This document shows, one piece after another, positions 44,510 to 56,675 of a stretch of 64,000 nt of DNA; position 1 is the stretch's first letter; the number at the start of each line of letters is the position of its first letter. A program made the position numbers and the translations under genes. The DNA is from Pachyseris speciosa (Eukaryota > Cnidaria > Anthozoa > Scleractinia > Pachyseridae), in assembly GCA_016490735.1 (NCBI GenBank), contig JAEMWC010000365.1, positions 83,501-147,500 on the forward strand. Reading direction: 5' to 3'. Under the pieces are notes generated by a model, which was not told where the DNA came from, did not search any database, and worked only from the letters and a program-made list of their open reading frames with translations.

Positions 44510-44690
44510 CGGATCGAATTGGTTTTTGAGGAGAGGGGAAAACCGGAGTACCTGGAGAAAAACCTCTCGGAGAAGAGAACCTGAACAACAAACTCAACGC
44601 AACCGACATATGACGTTGAGTCCTGGAATCGAGCCCATGTCACATTGGTGGAAGCCAGAGTGCCCTCACCACTGCTTAACAAGAAATAAC
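44510..44690 (-). mobile_element. tRNA-like SINE fragment
   Basis: On the minus strand, CAGTGGTGAGGGCACTCTGG and GGGCTCGATTCC sit at A-box and B-box spacing. The body contains GGAGAGGGGAAAACCGGAGT and CTGGAGAAAAACCTCTCGG, which also occurs at 29500-29550. It is degenerate. Confidence 0.5.
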
Positions 44691-45439
44691 ACACAAACTG
44701 CGGTGATAAACATGACAATAAAACGCATTCGGTTGGAAAACAAAACTAAAACTATATCGTTTAACTTGACGTTTCGTATGTTTCAACATATATCTTCAGA
44801 AGTGACCGTTAGGAATAAAAGTAACAACTAAATTTTAAATTTAAGATAAGTAACTAATTAACAATAACCTTGACAGAAGCTACAAATAATTTGCATATTA
44901 AAAGATGCAAACTAATAAAGGTAAAGCTCTCGCTGCTTACATTTTCATTTAGGATAGGCCTCTAGCTAACGAAAACATCACTTTGAACAGACTTCAAACA
45001 CCATAAGGTACTTAAAAATGCTTTTCTACCACTTTAAACATTTGAAGAGATATCTAGCTCAAGAATTGAATTGTTCTCACTATCTATATTACTGTTTCCA
45101 ATGTGACGTCACAGCCTCGTCTCCGTTTTAAGAAACAAAGATGGCGGCTCACGGGAAGAAAATATCAAGGTTCTGTCCTCGATTACCAGGAAAGAAATTG
45201 ATGACAGGTCAAATCAATGTTATTATCAGTTATTTCACCGCATGAACTTTCATTTTTGGCGAAATTTTTCTAGACCCTTATTGTTTCCCTTTAAGGTTAT
45301 AGTTTGGGGAAAAATACAGCAAGAACTCAATGCATATTATCATTCCTAAGGTATTCTTAGTTATCAATCAATATTAAAATGATCAATTATGGAGCAAAAA
45401 TGGGGCTAAAATATGTGAAATGCTACTAACGTTTTCACG
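44691..45439. other. No gene seen
   Basis: Intergenic. From about 45290 it is similar to 50260-50340 and 50885-51010, so it is part of a duplicated segment. Confidence 0.45.
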
Positions 45440-47560
45440 CAACGCCAAAGGAAGTTTTCTCCTTCTGTCGGGCCTCGGAACAGAAAGTCGAGTTATTTCC
45501 CACCAGACTATAAAATATGCTATTCGCTCTGGCGAAGGGCTAACGCTCGAAACGTCGGTACTCGACTCTGTGTTGATGAACTACGAAACCAAATTCCTTA
45601 TAAAGAGGGCCGATGGCCGATTCTACATAAAACTTCCGTTTCAGCTGTTTCAAGGTTGGTCTTCAATGTTTGACCCAAATTAACCAGAGTATGAAAGGCT
45701 TTCCTTAATTTGCCTAAGTTTAGACCTCATTAGTTAAGTCTTTGGTTTCCAACTTGCGTCGATCACGACAGTATAACTGATCTAAAAACATTTCTCGCCA
45801 TTAATATCAAAAAAATATGATTCGCTTGTAATTGCTCTTTGTATTTCTTGTGATTAGCATACTTGTTTCCCGTTTTGGTTTCTTTGTTTAACTATCAGCC
45901 TTTTATTCAACTTCTTTTTTTATTACAAATGACTATTTTCTGGTGCACACTAAGGCAAGGTAAAGATTATGAAGAGTTTCTCTCTTTCTAGAGTCCAAAT
46001 TTAACAAGGTCAACTTTCAACGTCGATAATCGACTCTGTGTTGATAAAACCAATTTCGCTATAAAGAAGGCCGGCGATGGCCGTTTTTCTTACGGGCACA
46101 TCACACTATTACCACCATTAATTATTGCATTATCACGCTGAATCACACTTACATTGTCGAGCCCGCAGAACAGTGGGACACCGCTTGAGTAAAAACCTAG
46201 ATAAGCGACCTGGCTCACCAGGGATTCCAGTAGCTCACTGGAGCAACAGGAACCTCAGGTGTGTTGAGAAAACCTAATTCTTTATAAAGAATACAGATGG
46301 CCGATTCTCCATAAACTTCTGTTTCAGCTGTTTCAAGGTCTGTGTTTAATATTTGACCCAACTTGATCAGGTTTTCCTTAATTTGCATAAGTTTAGGCCT
46401 CTTCAATCAAGGTTGTGGGTTCCAGTTGACGTCGATCACTTCCCTATAACTGATCTAAAAACATTTCTTGCCATTAATTATTAAAATACACATCACGCTA
46501 TTACCACCATTAATTACCATTAATTACCACTACACTATTACCAGCATTAATTATTGCATTATCACGCTGAATCACACTTTCACTGTTGAGCCCCCTTTCC
46601 TTAATTTGCCTAAGTTTAGACCTCATTAGTCAAGTCTTTGGGTTCCAACTGACGTCGATCACGACAGTATAACTGATCTAAAAACATTTCTCGCCATTAA
46701 TAACAATAAAAATATGATTCGCTTGTAATTTCCCTTTGTTTTTCTTGTGATTAGCGTGTTGTTTCCCGTTTTTGCCTCTTTGTTTAAGTATCAGCTTTTC
46801 TAGTCAACTTTTCTTCTTACAAATGACTTTTTTTGGTGCCGACTAAGGCAAGTTAAAGGTTATGAGGAGTTTCTCTCTTTCTAGAGTCCAAATTTAACAG
46901 GTCAACTTTCAGCGTCGGTACTCGACGCTCTGAGTTTATAAAACCAAATTCGTTATAAATAAGGCCGGCGATGGACTACTTTCCCACGGGCACATCACTC
47001 TACTACCACCATTGATTATTGCATTATCACGCTGAATCACACTTACATTTTCGAGCCCGCTAAGAACAGTGGGACACTTTGTATAAGAACCTAGATGAGC
47101 GACTTGGTTCACCAGGGGTTCCTGTAGCTCACTGGAGCTACAGGAACCTCAGGTGTGTTGATAAAACCAAATTCTTTATAAAGAAGGCCGATGGCCGATT
47201 CTCCATAAAACTTCCGTTTCAGCAGTTTCGAGGTCTGTGCTCAATATTTGACCCAAGTATTGATCAGAGTATGAAAGGCTTTCCTTAATTTGCATAAGAT
47301 TAGTCCTCAGTAATCAAGTCTGTGGGTTCCAACTGACGTCGATGACGACCGTATATCGGATCTAAAAACATTTCTTTCCATTAATTATTAAAATACACAT
47401 CACACTATTATCACCACACTATTATCACCATTAATTATTGCATAATCACGCTGAATCACATTCACATTGTCGAGCCCGCAGACCAGTGAGAGACTTTGTA
47501 TGAGAGCCTAGATAAGCGACCTGGCTCACAAGGGGTTCCTGTTGCTCAAGTGAAAAAAAA
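45440..47560. repeat. Complex repeat array
   Basis: Blocks recur in the same order: GCCGATGGCCGATTCT..ATAAA (about 45609, 46288, 47191), GAAAGGCTTTCCTTAATTTG (45690, 47274, partial at 46380 and 46590), AACTGACGTCGATCACGACA, TAATTATTGCATTATCACGC (46115, 46545, 47010, 47430) and GAGCCCGCAGA..AGTG. The long period is about 700-900 bases with partial units. CTAACGCTCGAAACGTCGG (about 45540) resembles repeat ends seen near Penelope-type elements. No gene. Confidence 0.7.
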
Positions 47561-47569
47561 AGTTGACCT

Positions 47570-47701
47570 TGCGAGACACCAACACGACCGAAACTCGATA
47601 AAGTAGGGTTGCAACCGTGGATTGCTATTTCGTCCTTCTTGTGACTCGACAGCAAGGGTGTACTCTACTTTATCGAGTTTCGGCCATGTTAATGTCTCGC
47701 A
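47570..47701. mobile_element. Short palindromic MITE
   Basis: Inverted arms of about 38 bases (47570-47607 and 47664-47701), with GACCGAAACTCGATAAAGTA facing TACTTTATCGAGTTTCGGCC. 132 bases, non-coding. Confidence 0.8.
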
Positions 47702-48990
47702 GAGTCTATTGTTTTTCGCTGATTTGATGTCTTGTGGATCGTACGTAAACTAGCAGAATTAAGGATGGCGGTCCTTTGCTTAAGATTTAATTTTGTAAAC
47801 AGGAAACAGTTTAGGCTATGCTGGAGCGCCTTCCGGGCTGAAGGTTCGTGGAAACGGAAATGAGTTGCTGATATTTTCAAGTTGGATGCGGAAGCATTTG
47901 GTAAAGTTGGTGGCGTTCACCAACCTGGTTTGTCAAACGCAAAAAGCAAAAAAAAAAAAAAAAAAAAAATCAAAAACAAGAAACAAAACAAAAAACAAAC
48001 AACAAAAAAAAAAAACAACAAAAAAAAAAAACAGTCCGATGCTAATCGGGCCGGCATTTTCGTTCTAATTTTCAAACCGAAGAAAGCTTTGCGCGCGCGC
48101 GTAAATAAGTTTTCTAGAAATATATCGCTAAATCATCCTATAAATGAAGCATTTTTCAGCGACATGTTGAGCATAGCGTTTCACGAAGATATGGCAATAT
48201 CTCATCGTCACTTTAATGTCAACATACAGTGCTATCTCTCTGCTCATGAAAAAAAAAAAGGAACATTTATCACTTTGAACGTTTCCGCAGGATACGGAAC
48301 AGTTCAGTTTAACGAAAAAAAACCCCGCTTAATTAACCCTTTCTAGCGAAGTTTCCTTCGGTCAAGTTGCTTGTTACGGAGCTGCGTCACGTGACTTTAA
48401 GCATCGACGATGGGAACGGGAACGGTGACGGAAAAACCGACAAAAGACTAGGGAGAGGACGCGGTTGTGGCGAGAAATTTGGAAGCAGTTAAGTAGGCGC
48501 AATACGACGTCAACTTTTGCCGAAGAATATTAAATATGCGTACGCTAAAAAAAAAACAAAAAAAAAAAAAAAATTCGAAAATGTTAGTTCAGATGAAGAA
48601 TTTTTACTGTTGTACGACTTGGCAACAAACGTTGATTTACTATACGACTTGCACGACCATTTCGACCTAGCTGGAGAAAGACGAGTGTTTGTTGGAGTTT
48701 AGATTTCGGAAATAAGATGACACACATTTAACCGAGGCAGCGAGGGCACCCGACGTAATAAAAAATCACCGATATAGCTCGAAGTAGCCACTAGATTAAC
48801 AAAAACCAACTAGATAAACAAAAACCACTAGATTATCAAAAACCAACACTTCTAACTTCTAATTCAATCCGGAATGCTCGAAAGCTTAATACATGAGCCC
48901 CCGGCTCGGGAGATTGGGAACCGCTCCTAACGCTATCGAGCTTAAATAAATTAATTTGGTTTTGATTTGATGTACTCACTTTAAATGTTC
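47702..48990. other. A-rich stretch with unassigned open frames
   Basis: Poly-A-rich sequence lies at 47948-48032 and again at 48547-48572. A plus frame (47882-48346) and another (48517-48702, with SSDEEFLLLYDLATN) are mostly products of the A-runs at their starts. Their later parts look more protein-like but match nothing I know. Confidence 0.3.
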
Positions 48991-50013
48991 TGCATCGAAA
49001 GCAGGGATTTGCGGGAAACGCTTTAGTAGTACGAGCTTGCATGTCAATTTCCTTGTCTTTAAATCTTGTAATTTGAACTGAAAAGTACGATATGATAGAG
49101 AGTTTTAGACGCTGTTTTTGAGCAACATAGACTGGTTATTTTTCTCCAGATTAAGTGTAAATTAACAGCCCGGTGGGTATGTCTTATTTTGAATACGAAA
49201 AAGTAGTGTCATTGAGAAATATCATTGTCAAACTAATTAATTATTCATAAGGGTCTTAGCCAATCGGAGTGCCCCATTTTGGTCAGGTGCATGTATCTTG
49301 ATACCCAATGAAAGTACGGATCAAGACAAGTCCGATTAGTTCATAAAACTGATCAAGAAAATTGAATTTTAATTAGCAACATCAAAAATTTCAATGCAGG
49401 CAATTATTAACTGGCATCTTTTAAAGTAACGTGAAAATTACGTCTCTTTTACCCTGAATCTCAATGGGATTCAATTTCTTGGCAACATTTCCATCGATCT
49501 TTCAACCGACGCTTCAGACACAAAACGTACTGGGTGTACACCTTTCCCCCTAACTCTTTGTACATGTAGCTACTTCTATAACAAACTTCGCAAGCTATTA
49601 GTTAAGAGATACAGTATCCATTTCCTGTATTTCACGGGGGGAAAGAATTCACCTCGTGTAAGTCATAATCTTTGACTAGACCGCTTGTCATGATCCAAAA
49701 TCGGTGCTTTGGTCTCTCTTTCCAGCTGCCATGGTACTTCTGTACTTTGTAGAAGCTGGGACGGCCTCATAAGCTATCAACTGGACCTCGGATAAGGTTT
49801 TAGTCGGATGAAAACGACTCGCTCCGTCCGTGATCTCCGCCATCATGTGTCAACTACAGTGGATGACTACTGACGCGAAACAAACAACTTCCACAAAATG
49901 TATGCTGGCAAAGAGTTGTGTTTCGCTATTGCTCGTTAAAACAATCGGTGCTAATTATACAGAATAATATTTTGCTATATCCCCATTGTATTTTTATGCG
50001 AGTTTGAGAAGCC
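48991..50013. other. No gene seen
   Basis: Ordinary AT-rich intergenic sequence with no supported feature. Confidence 0.5.
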
Positions 50014-50155
50014 GTATCAGAAACTCGTGCTTCGTGTTTCATCAGGGGTTCCAAACACCTCAAACAATAAAAGCACTCCGCCTTCGGCGTCGTGCTTTCA
50101 TCTGTTTCTCGGTGTTTGGAACCCCTGATGAAACACTCGCACTCGTTTTTGATAT
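50014..50155. repeat. Palindromic hairpin repeat
   Basis: Arms of about 50 bases: AGAAACTCGTGCTTCGTGTT and TCATCAGGGGTTCCAAACAC face GTGTTTGGAACCCCTGATGA. The loop contains CTCCGCCTTCGGCGTCGTGC. Confidence 0.85.
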
Positions 50156-50254
50156 ATTACATAAATAGTGTTAGACTTGCAAATCATTTCTCATTTTGGA
50201 GGCATCGTCAATGGCCTTCTGTTTTAAAACATCCGACTGATAAAGATGTTTTTA

Positions 50255-51010
50255 AGCTTATAGTTTGGAGACAAATACAGCAACAACTCAATGTATACTA
50301 TTCCTAAGGTATTCTCAGTTATCAATCCATATTAAAATGAAACAAACAACAACACTTTATTCACATTTCCATTACACGGTTTGTAAAACTTATTAAATAA
50401 TTAGCAACTTAACACATAGAATATTAAATTACAATTTGAACTAAATATTATTACATAGAAGGAAATGCCTAGCAGCTAGATAACCATAAGGTTTTCGAGC
50501 TAGCAGCTAGCCCTTTGAAGGTAGTTTCGAATGTACAGGACAGAATGTACATCGTAAGACATACATAACACACCACAAAAAAGAGAAAAAAGAAAACACA
50601 TAGATGGCAAGAAAAGAAAAGAAAACAGTCATAATAGTGCATGGCCATATGATTAGAATAATTTCAGAATGTTAATTGTTCGGCCAACAAGTATTCCTTC
50701 AATTTTTAGAAAAATTATAAGTTGAGAAGTTTTTAATATGGGTGGGGAGCTGTTGCCACATTTCAGTCGCCATAGCCGATGTTGTTTGTTTCCCTATGTT
50801 AGTCCTGAAACGTGGTTTGTAAAAGTTCCTTTTTGAAGCATATCTCGTATTATATGTATGGACTTCACTTGCATAGCGAAAATGATCGATTTGGGGTCAA
50901 AAATGAGGCTAAAATATGTGGAATACTACGCACGTTTTCACGCGACGCCAAATGAAGCTTTCTCCTGTCGGGCCCCGGAGCAGAACGTCCAAGATATTTC
51001 CCACCAGACG
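50255..51010. repeat. Duplicated segment related to 45288-45510, split by a LINE
   Basis: TAGTTTGGAGACAAATACAG, CTAAGGTATTCTCAGTTATC and AGGCTAAAATATGTGGAATA occur in the same order as at 45300-45500, where they are uninterrupted. The LINE end at 50341-50878 sits between the two halves. Confidence 0.75.
50341..50878 (-). mobile_element. LINE 3' end insertion, same family as 40637-42012
   Basis: On the minus strand it encodes EVHTYNTRYASKRNFYKP and NIGKQTTSAMATEMWQQLP, a close match to the end of the LINE at 40637-42012, followed by a 3' UTR and a GTT-rich tail. It is flanked by a 7-base duplication AAAATGA (50334-50340, 50879-50885). The related unoccupied site is at about 45376-45385. Severely 5'-truncated. 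Confidence 0.85.
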
Positions 51011-51339
51011 TGCGCAATGCGTCCGTTGGGTTTTCCCCTCAATCTCGCGTCATCGTTGCCGTTCACGTCGTCAATGCTGAACGTCCCTTTGCGCACGTTA
51101 GATAACTGTGGGCTATCAATATTGCTTTGACTGGGTCTGTCCCTTTTTGGCAACGGGTTTGGTGTAGCGGCGAAAGTGGTTTGCGGTTACTAGGGATTTT
51201 CCTAACGGCGTTCAAAACATAACACGGAATTCGACCTCATGAAGGTTTAAAATGGAGATTAAGTATAAATTAACAGCCCGGTGGTATGTCTTAATTTTAA
51301 TGCGAAAAAGTTGTGTCAGTGAGAAATATCAATAAATAG

Positions 51340-51580
51340 TGTCAGACTTGGAAATCATTTCTCGCTTTCTTTTATTTATTTCTGTTGTACAAGCTTTGAA
51401 TTCGCACATAGTATCATGCACCAGTTATGCTCAGAAATCAAACCAGCAGTACAATAAAGACTTTATTTATTTATGCTTTTCTAATTATTTCATCTTTTAA
51501 CATCTGAAAAGCAGCGTTTTCCTCAATTAAACTGCTAGTGTTATCTGATTCGTCTATTTTGTCAAGAATAGACTAGTTAT
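51340..51580. repeat. Duplicate of the receptor 1 3' flank
   Basis: Shares GTACAAGCTTTGAATTC, ATCATGCACCAGTTAT, AATCAAACCAGCAGTA, AATAAAG and CCTCAATTAAACTGC with 35070-35330, all in the same order. Confidence 0.75.
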
Positions 51581-53848
51581 GGCCTAGCCGCCACAATTAG
51601 TTTGAAATTTTCCCAGATTCTTAGTACCATAAGAAAAACAAGAAAAGTAGCCACCTGGATCAGAAAACGCCCCCATAAATTGCAAAGTGGTCGGTAGCTT
51701 TGTAAAGCGGTTCAAGGAACCTTGTCAACACTCCCAGTTGCTTTCTCCAAGAAGACGGGAGAGTTGGGTGAGGAAAGAAAGATTCACTTGTTAGTTTCAT
51801 GCTGGACGACCTGTCTTCATATCCCCTTCACTGCAATATCTTTACTGCTTACTTCTTGGAGATTTTGAGTATTTCCCTGCAAGCTGTCATTAGTGAGGGC
51901 CAAGTGATCTCCACTTCTCGATTCTTCTGGTTGATTCTCAGTTTTGGACATTTTCGCCTCGTGGCTACTCCTGGTGCGTCCCTCTTTTGCTGTCACATCA
52001 GTCTCCTCGGGACCAACTTCTACTCTCTTCCAGAAGCAGAGGATTCGTTTGAATTTTCTTCGATAATTACGATTGGCAGCTCCGTAAATCCAGGGATTTA
52101 CACATGAATTGAACATGGCCAACACCACAGTGCCGTGATGCAGGGGCGTGTCCAACTGAGTAATTTTAAACTTTGACAACACGTACACACACTGGTTTGG
52201 GACCCAGCATAGAGCCAAGATACGCACATGCGCAAAAGGCTCTTGAAGACGTTATTGTTAGTGTTGACTGAGAAGCGATCACGTGACCTGCGCATTACTC
52301 GCGATAAATGGAAAAACGTGATTATGGAAATAAACAATGGGACAAAGAAGGTGAGTGTAACGTAAACAACGGTGAGGGTTTGCGTGGCGGATTTGTTCTT
52401 AATCAGTGTTATCCAAACACAAGATGGCTTTCCCTCGTTTATGACAAGTTTCTTTTCGATGAGTGCTTGCCAGTTGAGTGCACAGCAAAACACGGCAACG
52501 CCTGTAATGTATAGGATGACTCTTGGACGCTTGAATGAGGCTTTGTATTTTACCGGCCGTGTGATTGCGTACCAGCGATCGATTGCTAACAGCATCACTA
52601 TGCCAACAGAGATCTTGCCAAAGGTGAAGACGAAGAAGTGGGAGCTGACTATGTGACAGAAGATTTCTCCAGATAAGTTTTCAGGAACGGGAAAGTTCTC
52701 GTCACCGATAACAAACGCAGGCGTAATGGCCAGTATGACCCCTGTGAAAATACGAAAAGCAGAAAAAAAAAAGTAAAAAGGTTTGTATTTTTCTCTAATT
52801 TTTAGTGATTCATTACTGAAATTTCCAGCTTCTTTGAAATACCCATCCCCAGTAATTACGAGGAAGCTCAGATATTTATAGCCCATGTGCCGGAGAGGGG
52901 TGGGGGAGGGATGATCATGCAGCTAAATATCTATATCCACTGGGTGGAAAACACCGATGCCTGACTGAACGTAAGCACGAAATGCGTCTTCCCACAATCT
53001 ACGTACTCATACATTACTTTCGTTATCATTTCATTAGTGATTATCGACATTCCTCCCTCTAAATTGTGGTGCTTCGTCGGTGGGAAGTGGTACACCAAAA
53101 ATTTGGTTTTATTAACTGAGTTGATAATGTAAGTTGGCCACCATATCCAAAAGCTGATGCTTCGAGCTGATAAGCCGGGATCAAGCCGGACTGAAGACGA
53201 ATTGAGAAAGTAAGGCGTAACCTAAATGATCGATCGATCAAATTGGTTCCAAAGATTGCATCAAAATGCGTGAGTTTACTTCATTTCCTATAACCGTTTA
53301 GTGATATTTCCAATTCGACTGTGACCGCCCAAGAGAAAATGAGGGACAGAGAGGGAGAGTAGGGGCTTCGGCCGGTTTATGTGAATTTCACTAAAGTTAT
53401 TTTTAGGTGCCCTTCAAAACGGAAGTCGGTTTCCCTGGACGTCCGCAACTATTGAGCACAACGTCATAAAAAGTCATCGGAGCATGCCAACATGGCATTG
53501 TGTAATGGCGGTGGTTAAATATTCAATATGGCTTTCTCAAGTGGAATTTTCAGGCGTCTACATTTCGGAATCAATATTGAAAATGACCGCAATGAAAGTG
53601 TACTGGGACAAATTCCCCAGAAATTGCCGAAAATTTTTCAGATAAGTCCATAGAACAAAGTGAAGGGAGAAAGCGAAGCTTTGTGCTGATCAGCTGTCGA
53701 GCGAAAACCGTGGCCCCAAAAGATGACACCTCTACTTCTTTTTACCCGGGTGGAAGAGCAGAGAGAATCGCGGTTAAAGCGTTGAAAAACATGGTTGTCA
53801 AGAAACACAAGCAGGCTGAAGAGGTGTACCGAACATCAAGTATTTCTT

Positions 53849-53884
53849 GAATAGAATAGAATAGAATAGAATAGAATAGAATAG
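53849..53884. repeat. AATAG pentanucleotide repeat (LINE tail)
   Basis: Seven AATAG units at the 3' end of the minus-strand LINE. Confidence 0.9.
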
Positions 53885-55005
53885 TTCTTTATTTAAACAC
53901 GGTAAAATCCATTAGGAGTATAAAAATTAGAAATAACCTAACTATCCTAAACAAAATGCAAAAACTAACTACGTCTAATCTATCTAAAACCTGTTTTTCA
54001 TGAATGCCGTGTATACTCTAAGATTAAAAATGAAGATTAACTAATCGTTTAAATTGACTTAGAGATTTAGCTTCTCTCACATCACAGGGTAGGCTGTTCC
54101 AGAGAACTGCTCCGCTATAACTAAAGCTGTTTTTCATGAAATTAGTTCGCGGAAACGGGACAAATAGTTTGTTAACAGAGTCCCTCAGGGAGTAACGCGT
54201 TTCATTTCGCTTAACAAATTTAGAGGATAAATATTCAGGAACAAGACCATTTAAACAGTTGTATACCATTAAGGCTTTCTGTGTTTGAAATTGAGAGCTC
54301 AAGTCTTTCCAATCGAGTTGTCTAATTAAGCGGTTAGCGTCAGCATCATAGCTAGAAAAGGTTAAAACGCGAGCGGCACGGTTCTGAAGCTTCTGTAGCC
54401 TGTCAAATAACGTCTTACCACAATTATCCCAGACAAGATTGCAATAATCGAAGTGAGATTGAATTAGTGCGTTGTATATATAATGAAGAGTAGTAGGTGG
54501 AGGGACAAAAGGCCTAATTCTTTTTATTGCTCTATCCCAGAAGCTACCTTTTTAGATAACTTATCAATGTGTGTTTGCCACCGTAGATTTTCGTCAATAA
54601 ATATTCCAAGCGATTTGACAGAGGAAACATGTTCTATCGGAACATTATCTATCGAGAGCTCAAGTGGGTTCGACAAAGTACTCAATTTTTGTCTGGAGCC
54701 AATTAGCATAAATTCAGTTTTGGTAGTGTTCAAAGTAAGTTTATTGGAAATAAGCCATTTGTTTAGGTTATATAAATCGTGATTCAGATTTGACTGTATT
54801 GAATTCACATCATCGCCCGCATAAGTGATGTGGGTGTCATCAGCATACATCCTAGGCTGGCACGATGTTAGACAGTTTGGTAAGTCGTTAATATAAATAA
54901 GAAATAAAAGGGGCCAAGGATTGTTCCTTGCGGTACCCCGCATTTAAGTGAACAGATTCTAGAAAGAGAACCATTAACGAGACATCGCTGTGTACGATAA
55001 GCGTT
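53885..55005 (-). pseudogene. 5'-truncated L2/CR1-like LINE in the intron of receptor 3
   Basis: The minus strand encodes LKCGVPQGTILGP, LLFLIYINDLPNCL, the catalytic MYADDTHITYAG, KSLGIFIDENLRWQTHIDKL, and after stops and shifts QTQKALMVYNCLNGLVPEYL, with SYSGAVLWNSLPCDVR at the end. Frame breaks occur near 54900 and between 54520 and 54300. The 3' end has AATAAAG and the pentanucleotide tail. It belongs to a different LINE lineage from the one at 40637. Confidence 0.82.
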
Positions 55006-55455
55006 TGATGCGATTCGTAGTGTTTTCCAACGTATTGTTGACTCAGGCGCTCTGATACAAAATTCCAACGCATGGGACGCTTCTCCTCTAGCTTGATGGT
55101 GAGGTTATCCAGCTCTTTTTTGGTGAGCATATTCGCAGTTTTCTTCCCACCACGATTTGTTGCTAATCCTTTCCTGTCGATGCCGCGCTTGGATCGGTAT
55201 TTTTACCCGCTGTGGGACGTGTGTTTTTCCTTTGTTTACAACTTGAGTTTCCGTTTTTGTTCCTCTGTCGAATTCGCTCCTCCTTGTCGCCTGGAAATGT
55301 CGGGTCGTCCTCAGTGTAATCGCTGTCGCTTCCATCGTTTGAAGTGCGATCGTGTTACGCTACGGCTGGAATCCTATGTTTATAGTTTGATCACGTACGT
55401 TGATTCAAATTATCAAGATCGATTCGCTCTCCCATTGTTCGGAGAATTTAACTAG
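55006..55455 (-). other. Decayed open frames of unknown origin
   Basis: Minus-strand peptides KKELDNLTIKLEEKRPMRWN and FVSERLSQQYVGKHYESHQT (55130-55010), together with a basic region upstream (about 55335-55140), look protein-like but lie in different frames. The segment joins the LINE near 55005. A 127-codon plus-strand frame (55072-55455) is the antisense side. Not identified. Confidence 0.3.
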
Positions 55456-56550
55456 ACATACGGTCAAATAGAACTCCTCTGCTCCTTGTGATGAGATTTA
55501 AAGAATAGCTAAGTCAAATGGTTGCTCGAATGCACAAGAAATCGTGAAATCTATCTCCCACTTCGGGTTTTGGCCAAAATATACCATTCTCCTTGCTTCT
55601 CAAACTCGCTTTCGTCAACAAAGCGCAATTTCACGCGGACCGCCGTTTTGAACTTCTGGTGATCAAGCGCGCCTGATAACTTTGCTGACGTCTCGACAAA
55701 CAGGCTTCCATTTCTGTGACATCTGAAAATAACTTAACTGAAATTAACATATCTCAAGGACCAAACTGGGCGTATCCCTCTCTGTCCCTTATTTTCTCTT
55801 GACCCGCCGTATTGCAAATTCAGTGGTTCCTTCTTTGTATTCCAATATTAAAAAGAGTTTTAAACTGCTAGTTTAGTGTATAGTCCCCTGTAACATTTCA
55901 ACTTTTCCGCGCTTTCTGGCGCTAAATTCCAAAGCTAATTAGGAAGACGTACGCAAACAATAGAGAAAATCGGCCAAAAACTGGCAAGGACCGCTTGGAA
56001 AAACGTCCTTCAAGGGATAATTATTCAGTTTACAATTAAGGTTTCATATCGCTTTTGTAGTTGAGAAGTTGAAAAAGAAAATGCGACTATTTTTATGTTG
56101 GTGGCTCATTGAGAAGCAATATTTTTTCTGGCTACAAAAGTAGCTTTATGGGCACTTTGTTTGTATGGCCTCGACACTTTCAGGTGGAAAATCTTTAGAA
56201 AAAAGAGGCGAGCAATTTAGGTTTCATATGGCTTTTTTTGTTTAACGCTTAAAGATTCACTTCCCGAAGTTTTGCAGAATTCTGACTGGTGGAAGTATTA
56301 TTTTTTTGTAGCTTTCTTGAAACCAACTTCTACAGCCATGGACTTACATGCAAATTCGTTCTTTTGAATCTCCCATGGGTATTTGGTTGGCCAGTTTTAA
56401 ACTTCCCGTTAGAGTATTAATTTTTGTTCAATCACTAATCATCCGTGAAAGTTTAGTTGAACAAGATTTCTTTTTTACCGTTCACTTAAAATCCTCGGTA
56501 AACGTTAAGTCGTGCTTTAATCGGCTTTCAAACAGCTTAGAGTCAACTTA

Positions 56551-56675
56551 GACTGTGTATCTGGCGGTTTTGTTGGGGAGCCCGACCGAGCGAGCGGCGA
56601 AATTCCATTCTCCTCGCGGCTTCGCCGTTCGCTCGTCGCGGTGCGCTGCGCAACAAAACCGCCAGTTACGCAGTC
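56551..56675. repeat. Palindromic repeat
   Basis: GACTGTGTATCTGGCGGTTT at the left matches the inverted right end GACTGCGTAACTGGCGGTTT, continuing to TGTTG. It encloses a GC-rich centre. It lies in the intron of receptor 3. Confidence 0.8.

Noticed and set aside
53059..53241. Short minus-strand frame within receptor 3 intron
   Set aside because: 60 codons, no motif, no splice support.
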